A model generated the notes under the pieces. That model saw only the letters and a list, made by a program, of their open reading frames with translations. It did no database searches and had not been told where the DNA came from. From contig NZ_BJOC01000025.1 in assembly GCF_006540005.1 (NCBI RefSeq), positions 1 through 33,537 of the forward strand: a stretch of 33,537 nt of DNA, in the 5' to 3' direction. A program made the position numbers and the translations under genes. This DNA comes from Halomonas halmophila. GTDB lineage: Bacteria > Pseudomonadota > Gammaproteobacteria > Pseudomonadales > Halomonadaceae. Shown piece after piece: positions 25,788 through 33,501 of this stretch (position 1 is its first letter; every line of letters begins with the position of its first letter).

Positions 25788-25825
25788 CTTCCTTCTTCCC
25801 GGCTTGCAGCTTATAGCTTACAGCT
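25784..25825. repeat. Six in-phase heptamers next to the rhlB stop
   Basis: In coding-strand orientation, starting 3 nt after the rhlB stop: AGCTGTA, AGCTATA, AGCTGCA, AGCCGGG, AAGAAGG and AAGAAGC, all in unbroken 7-bp phase. The last two match the AAGAAGG unit after recO. It mixes two heptamer families. Confidence 0.85.
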
Positions 25826-25828
25826 GAA

Positions 25829-27103
25829 TCACAGCAGCCCTTCCGGCGGATGCTCGCAGGGCAGCTTGTCGTTGATGTAACGCTCGATCTCGGGCAGCGA
25901 GAAGGCGTCTTCCTCACCCACGAAGCTGATCGACACGCCCTTGGCGCCGGCGCGACCGGTGCGACCGATGCGGTGCACATAGTCTTCGGGGTCTTCGGGC
26001 AGGGTGTAGTTGATGACGTGGCTGACATCCTCGATGTGAATGCCGCGCCCTGCCACATCCGTGGCCACCAGCACCTGCACCTCGCCTTCGCGGAACTGCT
26101 CCAGGGTAGTGATGCGCTGCTTCTGCGGCACGTCGCCGGAGAGCATGGCCACGTTGATGTCGGCCTTGCGCAGCAGGTCGTTCAGCTTGCGCACCAGGTC
26201 GCGACGGTTGCCGAATACCATGACACGATCGAAGCTTTCCTGCTGCAGCAGCTTGACCAGCAGGCGTTGCTTGTCGTCGTCACCGACCATGTAGACGCGC
26301 TGGTCGATGTCGGCCGCGTTGTCGACGGTCACCTCGATGTCCACGTGGGCCGGCTTCTGGGTCCACTGCTCGGCCAGGTTGAGGATGTCGTCGGTGAAGG
26401 TCGCCGAGAACAGGAAGGTCTGACGCTCCGCTGTCTTCGGCGTGTGACGAATGATGCGCTTGACGTCGGGAATGAAGCCCATGGACAGCATGCGATCGGC
26501 TTCGTCGAGCACCAACACCTCGACCTGTGACAGGTCGACATCACGCTTCTCGTGGAAGTCCAGCAACCGGCCGGGCGTGGCCACCAGCAGGTCCAGCTTC
26601 TTGTCGAGGGCATCGCGCTGCTTCTGGTAATCCATGCCGCCGACGACGCTGGCGATATTCAGCTTGGTGAAACGCGCCAGGGCCTTGGCATCCTTCTCGA
26701 TCTGCAGCGCCAGTTCACGGGTCGGGGCGATGATCAGCGAGCGCGGTGCCCCGGTTTTCTGGCCATCCGGCGCCTGCTCCTCGAGGAAGTAGGTCAGGAT
26801 GGAAATCAGGAAGGCCGCGGTCTTGCCGGTGCCGGTCTGTGCCTTGCCGACCATGTCGCCGCCCAGCAGGGTGTTGCTCAGCGCCTCGGCCTGGATCGGA
26901 GTGCAGTACTCGAATCCCTGGGCGTGAATGGCGCGCATCAGCGGCAGCGGCAAATCGAAGTCATGGAATCGCCACTTGCCCGCCACCGCGGGCACCTGGA
27001 ACTGGCGGAGGTCCCAGTTCGACTGGCGGCGGCGCGGCTTGCGACGGCGACGCTTGGGCTTGCGGTTCTGGGCCGGTGCTGTGGTCTGTTCCGACTCGCT
27101 CAT
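25829..27103 (-). CDS. rhlB: DEAD-box ATP-dependent RNA helicase RhlB
   Basis: RNA unwinding helicase, in E. coli part of the RNA degradosome. The 424-aa protein has a very basic N-terminal tail ([12 protein letters not shown], about 16-27) and the Q motif region [23 protein letters not shown] in parts. Walker A is AQTGTGKT (88-95), DEAD lies at 200-203, and then [16 protein letters not shown] and [12 protein letters not shown]. Residues following the tail ([10 protein letters not shown], and the [10 protein letters not shown] end) resemble Pseudomonas RhlB. A TTG start at 27148 is possible, but a good -10 lies immediately before it. The ATG at 27103 is therefore preferred, although it lacks a strong ribosome site. 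Confidence 0.93.
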   Translation of the reverse strand: MSESEQTTAPAQNRKPKRRRRKPRRRQSNWDLRQFQVPAVAGKWRFHDFDLPLPLMRAIHAQGFEYCTPIQAEALSNTLLGGDMVGKAQTGTGKTAAFLISILTYFLEEQAPDGQKTGAPRSLIIAPTRELALQIEKDAKALARFTKLNIASVVGGMDYQKQRDALDKKLDLLVATPGRLLDFHEKRDVDLSQVEVLVLDEADRMLSMGFIPDVKRIIRHTPKTAERQTFLFSATFTDDILNLAEQWTQKPAHVDIEVTVDNAADIDQRVYMVGDDDKQRLLVKLLQQESFDRVMVFGNRRDLVRKLNDLLRKADINVAMLSGDVPQKQRITTLEQFREGEVQVLVATDVAGRGIHIEDVSHVINYTLPEDPEDYVHRIGRTGRAGAKGVSISFVGEEDAFSLPEIERYINDKLPCEHPPEGLL

Positions 27104-27154
27104 AGGCTGTGCTGTCTCGTCCGTGTTGTGGATGGATGCGTGACACAAAGGACC

Positions 27155-27163
27155 ATTGTATCA
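27155..27163 (-). promoter_or_regulatory. Extended -10 promoter of rhlB
   Basis: The minus strand reads TGATACAAT (27163-27155): an extended -10 (TG-N-TACAAT, 5/6 in the hexamer) with no good -35. A transcript from here would start near 27148, giving a leader of about 45 nt to the ATG at 27103. Confidence 0.45.
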
Positions 27164-27214
27164 GTTCTCGCGCTTGTAGGGCGCGTCCCTGGCTGTCGAC
27201 GCTTCCCCGGGGCC

Positions 27215-27223
27215 TGATAGAAT
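27215..27223 (+). promoter_or_regulatory. Extended -10 promoter of the small protein/xthA unit
   Basis: The plus strand reads TGATAGAAT (27215-27223), an extended -10 with a 5/6 hexamer and a weak -35 region. It lies about 28 nt before the small-protein ATG and is divergent from the rhlB promoter. Confidence 0.45.
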
Positions 27224-27251
27224 ATGCTCTTCAACCGAGGAGTCATGCGTC

Positions 27252-27500
27252 ATGACACGACGAAAGAAGACACGCTCACTGTCCGACAAGGTGACGATCC
27301 GCACCGGTCGACGCAAGGACTACAAGCAATGGCGTCACGAGAACCCGGATGAGGTGGGCTCGTCTCGCCGTTTCGTGAGCAAGAAGCGTCAGCAGCGCAA
27401 GGCCCAGGCGGCGCGCAAGCAGACACGCCAGGAATCCGGCCAGCAGATTGCCATTCATCCCGAACGCCGCACGCCTGACCGCTCGAACGAGGACGACTGA
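27252..27500 (+). CDS. Small very basic protein of unknown function
   Basis: An 82-aa protein I do not recognise. It is strongly basic over residues 1-60, with runs such as [19 protein letters not shown] and [18 protein letters not shown], and ends in an acidic NEDD. It has no signal peptide, TM segment or cysteine. GAGGAG lies 9 nt before the ATG at 27252, an excellent ribosome site; an ATG at 27245 is too close to it. The stop is 2 nt before the xthA start, so the two are very likely co-translated. Composition suggests binding to nucleic acid or ribosomes (inference). It is expressed divergently from the RhlB helicase. It is real as a gene by ribosome site, codon pattern and coupling. Confidence 0.8.
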   Translation: MTRRKKTRSLSDKVTIRTGRRKDYKQWRHENPDEVGSSRRFVSKKRQQRKAQAARKQTRQESGQQIAIHPERRTPDRSNEDD

Positions 27501-27502
27501 CC

Positions 27503-28336
27503 ATGCGCCTGGTGTCTTTCAATATCAACGGAATCCGCGCCCGCCTTCACCAGCTGGAGGCACTGGTCGAAAGCCACCGCCCGGCGGTGATCGGCCTTCA
27601 GGAAACCAAGGTTCAGGACAGCGAGTTTCCCGTCGCGGACGTCGAGGCCCTGGGTTATCGGGTCTTCTATCACGGCCAGAAGGGTCACTACGGCGTGGCC
27701 CTGATGTGCTGTCGCGAGCAGTTGCCGACCGAGCCGGAGGCGGTGATGCACGGCTTCCCCGATGACGAAGCGGATGCCCAGCGGCGCATGATCGGGGTGC
27801 GCCTGCGCACCGCCGATGGCGAGGCCCTGAGCGTCTGGAACGGCTATTTCCCGCAGGGCGAGAGCATCGACCACCCGGTCAAGTTTCCCCACAAGCGGCG
27901 CTTCTACGAACAGCTGAATTCACTGCTGGCCAGCCACCACAGCGCCGACGAACGGCTCGCCATCATGGGCGATTTCAATATTTCGCCGGCGGACATCGAC
28001 ATCGGCATCGGCGAGTCCAATCGCAAGCGCTGGCTGCGTGAAGGCAAGACCAGTTTCCAGCCGGAAGAGCGCGAGTGGTTGAGCACCCTGAAGGCCTGGG
28101 GCCTGGAGGACAGCTATCGCCGCTGTCACCCGCAGGTCGATGACCGCTTCAGCTGGTTCGATTATCGCTCCAAGGGCTTCGACCGCGAGCCCAAGCGCGG
28201 CCTGCGCATCGATTACATCCTGACCACGGATTCCCTGGCTGAACGGGTCGCGGATGCCGGCATCGACTACGAGTTGCGCGGCATGCAAAAGCCCTCCGAC
28301 CACGCGCCGGTGTGGACCGAATTCAACCTGAGCTGA
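27503..28336 (+). CDS. xthA: Exodeoxyribonuclease III
   Basis: AP endonuclease and 3'-5' exonuclease of base-excision repair. The 277-aa protein (E. coli 268) has the family landmarks [11 protein letters not shown]34 in [14 protein letters not shown]157/N159 in MGDFNISP, the FSWFDYR segment and H267 in PSDHAPVW. The ATG at 27503 follows the small basic protein by 2 nt, with GAGGA inside its 3' end. It runs tail-to-tail into the TPR gene with only 5 nt between stop codons, so no terminator separates them. Confidence 0.96.
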   Translation: MRLVSFNINGIRARLHQLEALVESHRPAVIGLQETKVQDSEFPVADVEALGYRVFYHGQKGHYGVALMCCREQLPTEPEAVMHGFPDDEADAQRRMIGVRLRTADGEALSVWNGYFPQGESIDHPVKFPHKRRFYEQLNSLLASHHSADERLAIMGDFNISPADIDIGIGESNRKRWLREGKTSFQPEEREWLSTLKAWGLEDSYRRCHPQVDDRFSWFDYRSKGFDREPKRGLRIDYILTTDSLAERVADAGIDYELRGMQKPSDHAPVWTEFNLS

Positions 28337-28341
28337 GGCGC

Positions 28342-29490
28342 TCAGGTATCCGGTGACGCCTCGCCAGTGGAGCCGGCGCGGGACGGGCGGCCCGCGTCAT
28401 GCTTTTCGGGCAGGCTGGCCAGCCACTCCGCGGCTTCACTGGCACCGCCCTGCCGGGCACGCCCCAGTGCATCGCGGGCCACCTCCAGATGGCCCCACTG
28501 GGTGGCGATCTGGCCCAGCCGCAACCAGTCCTGTGCCGCCCCGCTGCGTTCGGCGACCCTACGCCAGGCGGCCAGCGCCTGTTGCCGGTCGCGCGCCGCA
28601 TGCCAGGCCCGAGCCAGCAGGCGGCGATGTTCGAGGGTGTCCGGCAAGGTCTTTCGAGACAGCGCCTGCTCGAGGATTTCCGCGGCACGCGCCGGCGTGC
28701 CGGCGGCCAGATGCAGTTTGATGCGTTGCAGCAGATCATCGGCGCCGCTGAGCACCCCCTTGCGCCACGCCGTCTCCCAGAGTGCCGCCGCGCGTCCCGG
28801 ATCGCCCAGGCGCTGGGCCAGGCCCGCAGCGCGCCGCCAGGCATCCGGATCATCTTGCGCGCCTGCCAGCTGACGCTCGATCACCTCGAGTGCGGCTGCC
28901 TGCCGGCCGGCCTTCTGCAGCGCCGTGGCCGCCAGCGCCAGCCGCTGTCGGGACGGCTCGCGGCTATTCTCCAGGGCACGCTGCGCCCAGTCGGCGGCAC
29001 TCTTCCAGTCGTCGCCCTCGGCCTCGAGCTGGGCCATCAGCCACTGGTCCTGCCCATCGGCGGCATGGCGTTGCAACCAATCGGCCAGCAGCTCAGCGGC
29101 GCGCTCATGCTCGCCCAGCCGTGCGCGCAGCCCGGCCTCCTGACGCAACCAGCGATCGGCCTGAGCCGGCTCGACACCGCGGATGGCACGCGCCGTGGCC
29201 AGCAGGCCGGCGGCGGTGCCCTCATTACCCTGACGGGCCTCGGCATTGGCCGCGAGTTGAAGGTAGAGGGCTCGCGCCCAGCGGTCCGAGGCATTACCGC
29301 CGGCCAGCCGATCGGCCTGACGCCTCGCCTGGCGTTCGACAGCGGCGAGCTCGCCGTTGGCCAGGCTCGACTCGAGGGCTTGGAGGTCGTTGATGATGCC
29401 GCCGGACAGGGTCGGTGCTGCCACCGCAGCAGGGGCCGACAGCCCGGCCAACAGGCCCAGTACCAGGGTCAGATTGACGGCATGACGCAT
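28342..29490 (-). CDS. Periplasmic TPR-repeat protein of the TonB2-type operon
   Basis: A 382-aa exported protein with a signal peptide (about 1-25, cleaved near AVAA) and helical TPR-like repeats through most of its length (for example GEHERAAELLADWL, GRQAAALEVIERQL, GDPGRAAALWETAW, GTPARAAEILEQAL, RDRQQALAAWRRV). It is the last gene of a DUF3450-ttpC-exbB-exbD-tonB-TPR operon. The same order occurs in the Vibrio TonB2 locus, where a TPR protein follows tonB2. Its own role is uncertain; assisting TonB2-dependent uptake is inference from context. GAGG lies 9 nt before the ATG, 4 nt after the tonB stop. Confidence 0.88.
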   Translation of the reverse strand: MRHAVNLTLVLGLLAGLSAPAAVAAPTLSGGIINDLQALESSLANGELAAVERQARRQADRLAGGNASDRWARALYLQLAANAEARQGNEGTAAGLLATARAIRGVEPAQADRWLRQEAGLRARLGEHERAAELLADWLQRHAADGQDQWLMAQLEAEGDDWKSAADWAQRALENSREPSRQRLALAATALQKAGRQAAALEVIERQLAGAQDDPDAWRRAAGLAQRLGDPGRAAALWETAWRKGVLSGADDLLQRIKLHLAAGTPARAAEILEQALSRKTLPDTLEHRRLLARAWHAARDRQQALAAWRRVAERSGAAQDWLRLGQIATQWGHLEVARDALGRARQGGASEAAEWLASLPEKHDAGRPSRAGSTGEASPDT

Positions 29491-29494
29491 GTGG

Positions 29495-30298
29495 CTACCT
29501 CAACTGAAAATCGAAGCGCTGGCGGGCACGGCGCGTCTGGCCGCTGGCCTCGAATTGCCAATCGGTGATCGAACGACGCGCCGCCCGGTCGAACATGCGC
29601 GGCGGGTCGGCCTCAATGACCTCGACACTGCCAGGCTTGACGCTACCATCCGGGCGAATGAGGAACTGCACCACCACATGCCCCTCGATGCCGCGACGCT
29701 GGGCGCGCGAGGGATAGGCCGGCTTGCCGCGGCGGGTGACCTTCGCCGAACTCCCGACATCCACCGGCTCACTGGAGCTGGCTGCCGAGGCAGCGGTACT
29801 GGCCGCGTCGCTGGCTTCGGCCGAGCCTGATACGGCCTGAGCCGAGGACTCCGGTGTCGCTTCGGGAGAAGGTTGTGAAGTCGGCTCGGGGGCTGGCTGC
29901 GGCTCGGGCTGTGGTTCGGGTTGTGGTTCGGGTTGTGGCTCCGGCTCGGGCTCAGGCGGTGTTTCCTGAAGCTCGGGCAAGGATGCATCCAGAGGTACAT
30001 CCGGCGTTTCCATGGGCTCGAGTTCGGGTTCGGGGAGCGCGATCTCGCTGCTGACGCTGGGCGCTGGCGCCGGTTGCGGCGGCGGTGTCGCGGTGGCCTT
30101 GGGCGGCGGCGCTGGCGCACTGGAAGCAGCCGACTGAGTGGGCTCAGGCGACTGAGGGGCTTCGACCATGCTCAACGTCATGGCCTCGACACGTCGTTCA
30201 GGCTCGGGCTGTGGGGGCACCACCAGCAGCGCCAGCAGCATGAAGAGCCCCAGTGCCAGCGCCGAGCCGACGACCAGAGCAAGCGCGCGACGCAACAT
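29495..30298 (-). CDS. tonB: TonB energy-transducing protein
   Basis: Couples the inner-membrane proton motive force to outer-membrane TonB-dependent receptors. The 267-aa protein has an N-terminal TM anchor (about 5-27). A long periplasmic Pro-rich linker (about 45-185) contains a PEPQ repeat tract (encoded near 29896-29960) and a Ser/Ala stretch. The C-terminal TonB domain has KPAYPSRAQRRGIEGHVVV in part, IRPDGSV and ITDWQFE. The ATG overlaps the exbD stop by one base (TGATG). A Fur box in front of the operon indicates iron repression. Confidence 0.94.
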   Translation of the reverse strand: MLRRALALVVGSALALGLFMLLALLVVPPQPEPERRVEAMTLSMVEAPQSPEPTQSAASSAPAPPPKATATPPPQPAPAPSVSSEIALPEPELEPMETPDVPLDASLPELQETPPEPEPEPQPEPQPEPQPEPQPAPEPTSQPSPEATPESSAQAVSGSAEASDAASTAASAASSSEPVDVGSSAKVTRRGKPAYPSRAQRRGIEGHVVVQFLIRPDGSVKPGSVEVIEADPPRMFDRAARRSITDWQFEASGQTRRARQRFDFQLR

Positions 30299-30702
30299 CA
30301 GTCACCACTCCGCTGCGCGGCCACGGCCACCTGATCCACATCCGCCTCGCGTAGGCGATCCATGACCTCAATCAAGACCCCGGTAGCGGCCTTACGATCC
30401 GCTTGTATGACCACCGAACCCTGGTCACTGACCATGTCGGCCACGGTCGGCCCGACGCGGTGTATGTCCACCGGCTCGCCATCGACCCAGACCGACCCTT
30501 CCGGGGTGATCGCCACCAGCACCTGAACATCGGGCCGCGGGGATGCCGCGCTGGATTCGGGACGCTCGATCTCGACCCCGCTTTCCTTGATGAAGCTGGT
30601 GGTGACGATGAAAAAGATCAGCATGATGAAGACCACGTCCAGCATGGGGGTCAGGTTGACCTCACTGGACTCCTCCATGCTGGCGAATCGACGTCTACGC
30701 AT
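30298..30702 (-). CDS. exbD: ExbD biopolymer transport protein
   Basis: Proton-channel partner of ExbB. From the ATG at 30702 it has 134 aa: basic cytoplasmic MRRRRFASME, then VNLTPMLDVVFIMLIFFIVTTSF in parts, a single TM (about 20-37) with the essential Asp (D22), and a periplasmic domain (VQVLVAITPEGSVWVDGEP in parts). GGAGG is 6 nt before this ATG but directly abuts a second in-frame ATG at 30708. The frame is open further upstream inside exbB. The start overlaps the exbB stop by 8 nt. Confidence 0.94.
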   Translation of the reverse strand: MRRRRFASMEESSEVNLTPMLDVVFIMLIFFIVTTSFIKESGVEIERPESSAASPRPDVQVLVAITPEGSVWVDGEPVDIHRVGPTVADMVSDQGSVVIQADRKAATGVLIEVMDRLREADVDQVAVAAQRSGD

Positions 30703-31231
30703 TGGCATCCTCCGCGGCCCGGGCAAGACGGTCATGCAACCGCTGATCCTCACGCCGGATGATATGTTCCAGACGAGTAATGATGAGCAAACCCACCACC
30801 GAGACGGCCATGCCACTCAGGGTCGGCAGTGTCGCTCTGGCCACGCCATCGGCCATCGCCCGGGCCTGGTTGACGTCGCTCACCGAGAGCGAGTCGAACA
30901 CCGTGATCATGCCGGTGACCGTACCCAGCAAACCGAGCAGCGGGCAGATCACCACCAGCAGCTTGAGCCACGGCAAGGGGCCACGCAGGGAGGCGATCAG
31001 TTCCCTGACCCAGACCTCGCGCAGCGTCAGCGCGCTCCAGCTGGCACGATCGTCGCGCTCGACCCAGTGGCGCACCAGCACCTGGCGCGCCGGCCGGTAG
31101 TGGAAGCGATAGAACCACCAGCGCTCGAGCGCCACCGAGAACAGCAGCATCGCTACGCCGGCGATGACCACCAGCACCGGGCCACCGGCCTCGACCAGTC
31201 GGAAGAGGGGGTCAAGCCAGGGCATCGGCAT
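30695..31231 (-). CDS. exbB: ExbB/TolQ-type proton channel protein
   Basis: Inner-membrane proton channel that energises TonB with ExbD. The 178 aa show three TM segments (about 16-38, 88-112 and 134-153) with the family signature CPLLGLLGTVTGMI and a polar third helix (TLPTLSGMAVSVVG). The small size, without a long N-terminal extension, fits ExbB2 of TonB2 systems. Two in-frame ATGs, 31231 and 31225, lie within the ttpC 3' end. AGGTG about 9 nt before 31231 favours the first. It overlaps ttpC by 20 nt. Confidence 0.92.
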   Translation of the reverse strand: MPMPWLDPLFRLVEAGGPVLVVIAGVAMLLFSVALERWWFYRFHYRPARQVLVRHWVERDDRASWSALTLREVWVRELIASLRGPLPWLKLLVVICPLLGLLGTVTGMITVFDSLSVSDVNQARAMADGVARATLPTLSGMAVSVVGLLIITRLEHIIRREDQRLHDRLARAAEDANA

Positions 31232-32606
31232 GACGCTTGACACCTGATGCGGCTGCGGAATCGGCCTGAGCGGCCTGGTCGGCCTCGAGACGATCGGCCA
31301 GCACGGCACTGGCACGCCCTTCCATGATGCCGATCAGCGAGCGACTACGACTCGACAGTGCGGTATGCGCGAAGAGCAGCGGCACGGCCGTGATCAGGCC
31401 CAGCACGGTGGTCACCAGTGCCTGACTGATGCCACCCGCCATCAGCTGGGGATTACCGGTACCGAAGACCGTAATCGACTGGAAGGTCACGATCATGCCG
31501 GTGACCGTACCCAGCAAACCGAGCAGCGGCGCCACCGCCGCCAGCATCTTGACCAGTGACTGGCCGCGCTCGATGCGCGGCTGTTCGGCGAGCATGGCCT
31601 CATCGAGCCGGGCTTCCAGCGCCTCCGGGGCATGTCCCGCACCGAGCGCATGGAAACGCGACAGCACTCGTCCCAGCGGGTTGTCATCACGCAGTGACTG
31701 CAGGTCACTCAGTTGACGCTTGAGCGTCAGCGTGACACGCAGCAGATACAGATACTGCAGTACCGCCACCAATAGGCCGAGGCCACCCAGAGCTACAACC
31801 ACATAACCCACGGCGCCGCCCTGCTGAAAACGCTCCACCAGGGTCGGCTGTTGCGCCAGGGCTTCGAGCACCTGGCCATCGGTCGGGTCCAGAGAAATCG
31901 TTTGCCCATCACCCGCCTGAAAGGCACTGAGACGTTGAGATACGCCCTCTGGCGTATGTTCGACTACCGATAACGCCCCGTCATCACCACGCTGCAGGAG
32001 GTGGCCATTGCTGAAAGCCAGCAGGCCGCCGGCACGAATCACCGGCTGCTCCTGGCGCTGACCATCCTGGCCGGCCACTGGCGCTTCGAGCCGAGTGATG
32101 CGGGCCGTTTCACGGGTCAAGCCCATCAGGCTGTCGGCCAGTGTTTCGACCTGACGGGTGCGCAGCACGCCGTCGTCCTCCAGGCGCGGCGGCAGGGATG
32201 CCCGAGCCCCCAGGGCCAGCCAGCTGCGTCCCAGCGCATCACGCAACTCGCCACTGACACCGGCCACTTCGTTGAAGACCGGGCCGAGGTCGCCGCCCTG
32301 CTCCTCGATACTTTCATTGAGCTGCTGCAACTCACTCTGGCGTGACTGCTGCCGGGATTCGAGTGTCTCGCGACGCTGACGGGCAGCTTCCAGCTCGGCC
32401 CGGGCCTTTGCCAGTGCTTCCTCGAGGGCGGCGCGGTCATTCACCAGCTCGGCGAGGCGTTGACGATCACGGGCCTCGGCCGCCTCACGCTCAGCCTGGA
32501 AGGTCTGCAGTGGTTCCTGGCCAGACTGTGCCATGCCATCACTCGTCGGCAAGGCGGCAAGGAGCGCCAGGCTCAGGGCAGCAAAGAGGGAATTGAGGCG
32601 GCTCAT
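31212..32606 (-). CDS. TtpC-like ExbB-family protein (MotA/TolQ/ExbB domain with coiled coil)
   Basis: A 464-aa relative of Vibrio TtpC, the extra ExbB-like component needed by TonB2 systems. It has a signal peptide (about 1-26), a long periplasmic coiled coil (about 35-105; AELVNDRAALEEALAKARAEL in part) and a periplasmic domain (about 110-260). Three TMs follow (about 265-289, 352-375 and 394-416), with APLLGLLGTVTGMI in the second. The C-terminal tail is cytoplasmic. Its ATG overlaps the DUF3450 stop as ATGA. The GLLGTVTGM motif is shared with the downstream exbB, indicating an ancient duplication of the channel domain. Confidence 0.92.
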   Translation of the reverse strand: MSRLNSLFAALSLALLAALPTSDGMAQSGQEPLQTFQAEREAAEARDRQRLAELVNDRAALEEALAKARAELEAARQRRETLESRQQSRQSELQQLNESIEEQGGDLGPVFNEVAGVSGELRDALGRSWLALGARASLPPRLEDDGVLRTRQVETLADSLMGLTRETARITRLEAPVAGQDGQRQEQPVIRAGGLLAFSNGHLLQRGDDGALSVVEHTPEGVSQRLSAFQAGDGQTISLDPTDGQVLEALAQQPTLVERFQQGGAVGYVVVALGGLGLLVAVLQYLYLLRVTLTLKRQLSDLQSLRDDNPLGRVLSRFHALGAGHAPEALEARLDEAMLAEQPRIERGQSLVKMLAAVAPLLGLLGTVTGMIVTFQSITVFGTGNPQLMAGGISQALVTTVLGLITAVPLLFAHTALSSRSRSLIGIMEGRASAVLADRLEADQAAQADSAAASGVKRHADALA

Positions 32607-33370
32607 GAGGCGTCCTCCAGCGGTTGCGACACAGGCAGATCCAGCATCGCCGGTGCACGCTGCTCGCGCACGATGCGCAGCCCCTTGCGGACTTCCGCCA
32701 GGGCCGACTCGTCAAGGCTCTGCCACTCGCCCTGTTGAGCCTTCCAGACACCACCCTGCTGACCGTCCGGCGTCAGGTAGTACCAGCCGACACGCCCCAG
32801 GCGCAGAAAGTCGACTTCACGCTGGCTATCACCCGGTAGCACGCCGCGCCAGGCGTCCAGTTCCCGACCATAATCGAGCTCGGCGCGCCAGGCAGCGAGT
32901 ACGCGCTTGAGTTTTTCGGCACTGCTGGTATCGACGGCCGACAGGGTTGATTCGAGGGAAGCGACCCGGGCCAGTCGCTCGTCACGCAGGAAGGGCATAT
33001 CCTCCTCCACCCAACGGCGCAAGCGTTCGACCATGTCGCGCATTACCCCGGGCATGGCCTCGCGGGTTTCGGCCAGCGTTTCGAAGCCGGAACGACGCTC
33101 CTTCAGCCTCTTCGCCAGGCGTTCCACGACCGGCGCCAACGCCTCGTTGTAGGTCTGTAGTCGCCGGGTGTCCTGGCGAACCTGACGCAGCTCGCGCAAT
33201 TGTTCGCGCACGGCCTTGTCGGCATTATCGATCTGCTGCTGCAATTCGGCCTGGGTGCGCTGTGCCTCGAGCACCTCATCCTGCAGTGATGACTGGGCTG
33301 GTGCCGAGGCCGCCAGGCTCATGGCAAGCCCGGCAACTCCCCAGCGAATCCATGGTGGTATGGTGTGCAC
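32603..33370 (-). CDS. DUF3450 periplasmic coiled-coil protein, first gene of the TonB2-type operon
   Basis: A 255-aa exported protein with a signal peptide (about 1-24, ending near SAPAQS) and a long coiled coil (about 25-110; QRTQAELQQQIDNADKAVREQLREL in parts). A conserved C-terminal region has YYLTPDGQQGGVWKAQQGEW. It is the homologue of the DUF3450 protein that precedes ttpC in Vibrio. The start is GTG at 33370, with GGGAG about 6 nt upstream. The frame is open for another 45 codons, but that region holds the Fur box and terminator. Function is unknown; it probably cooperates with the TtpC-like protein (inference). Confidence 0.88.
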   Translation of the reverse strand: MHTIPPWIRWGVAGLAMSLAASAPAQSSLQDEVLEAQRTQAELQQQIDNADKAVREQLRELRQVRQDTRRLQTYNEALAPVVERLAKRLKERRSGFETLAETREAMPGVMRDMVERLRRWVEEDMPFLRDERLARVASLESTLSAVDTSSAEKLKRVLAAWRAELDYGRELDAWRGVLPGDSQREVDFLRLGRVGWYYLTPDGQQGGVWKAQQGEWQSLDESALAEVRKGLRIVREQRAPAMLDLPVSQPLEDAS

Positions 33371-33418
33371 GCTCGTCTCCCGAAAGGTGCGCTGAACGAT
33401 CGATACGCTAAAACAAAC

Positions 33419-33437
33419 AAGAATAATTATCAATACC
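33419..33437 (-). promoter_or_regulatory. Fur box before the TonB2-type operon
   Basis: The minus strand reads GGTATTGATAATTATTCTT, 14 of 19 matches to the consensus GATAATGATAATCATTATC. It lies 49-67 nt before the operon's GTG start and contains GATAAT, itself a possible -10. A TTAACA (33444-33439) just upstream is a 5/6 match to a -35, but no well-spaced -10 is seen. Iron-dependent repression by Fur is the expected control. Confidence 0.75.
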
Positions 33438-33461
33438 TTGTTAACGATTACGGCCCACAAA

Positions 33462-33496
33462 AAGGCCGGCCCTCCGCTGGGGGAAGGGCCGGCCTT
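33462..33496 (-). terminator. Intrinsic terminator of the gene at the right edge
   Basis: A perfect 12-bp stem AAGGCCGGCCCT/AGGGCCGGCCTT (33462-33473 with 33485-33496) and an 11-nt loop. The minus-strand product is followed by TTTTTG, a classic T-tract. It ends a minus-strand transcript entering from beyond position 33537 and insulates the Fur-controlled operon. Confidence 0.85.
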
Positions 33497-33501
33497 GAGG
33501 C

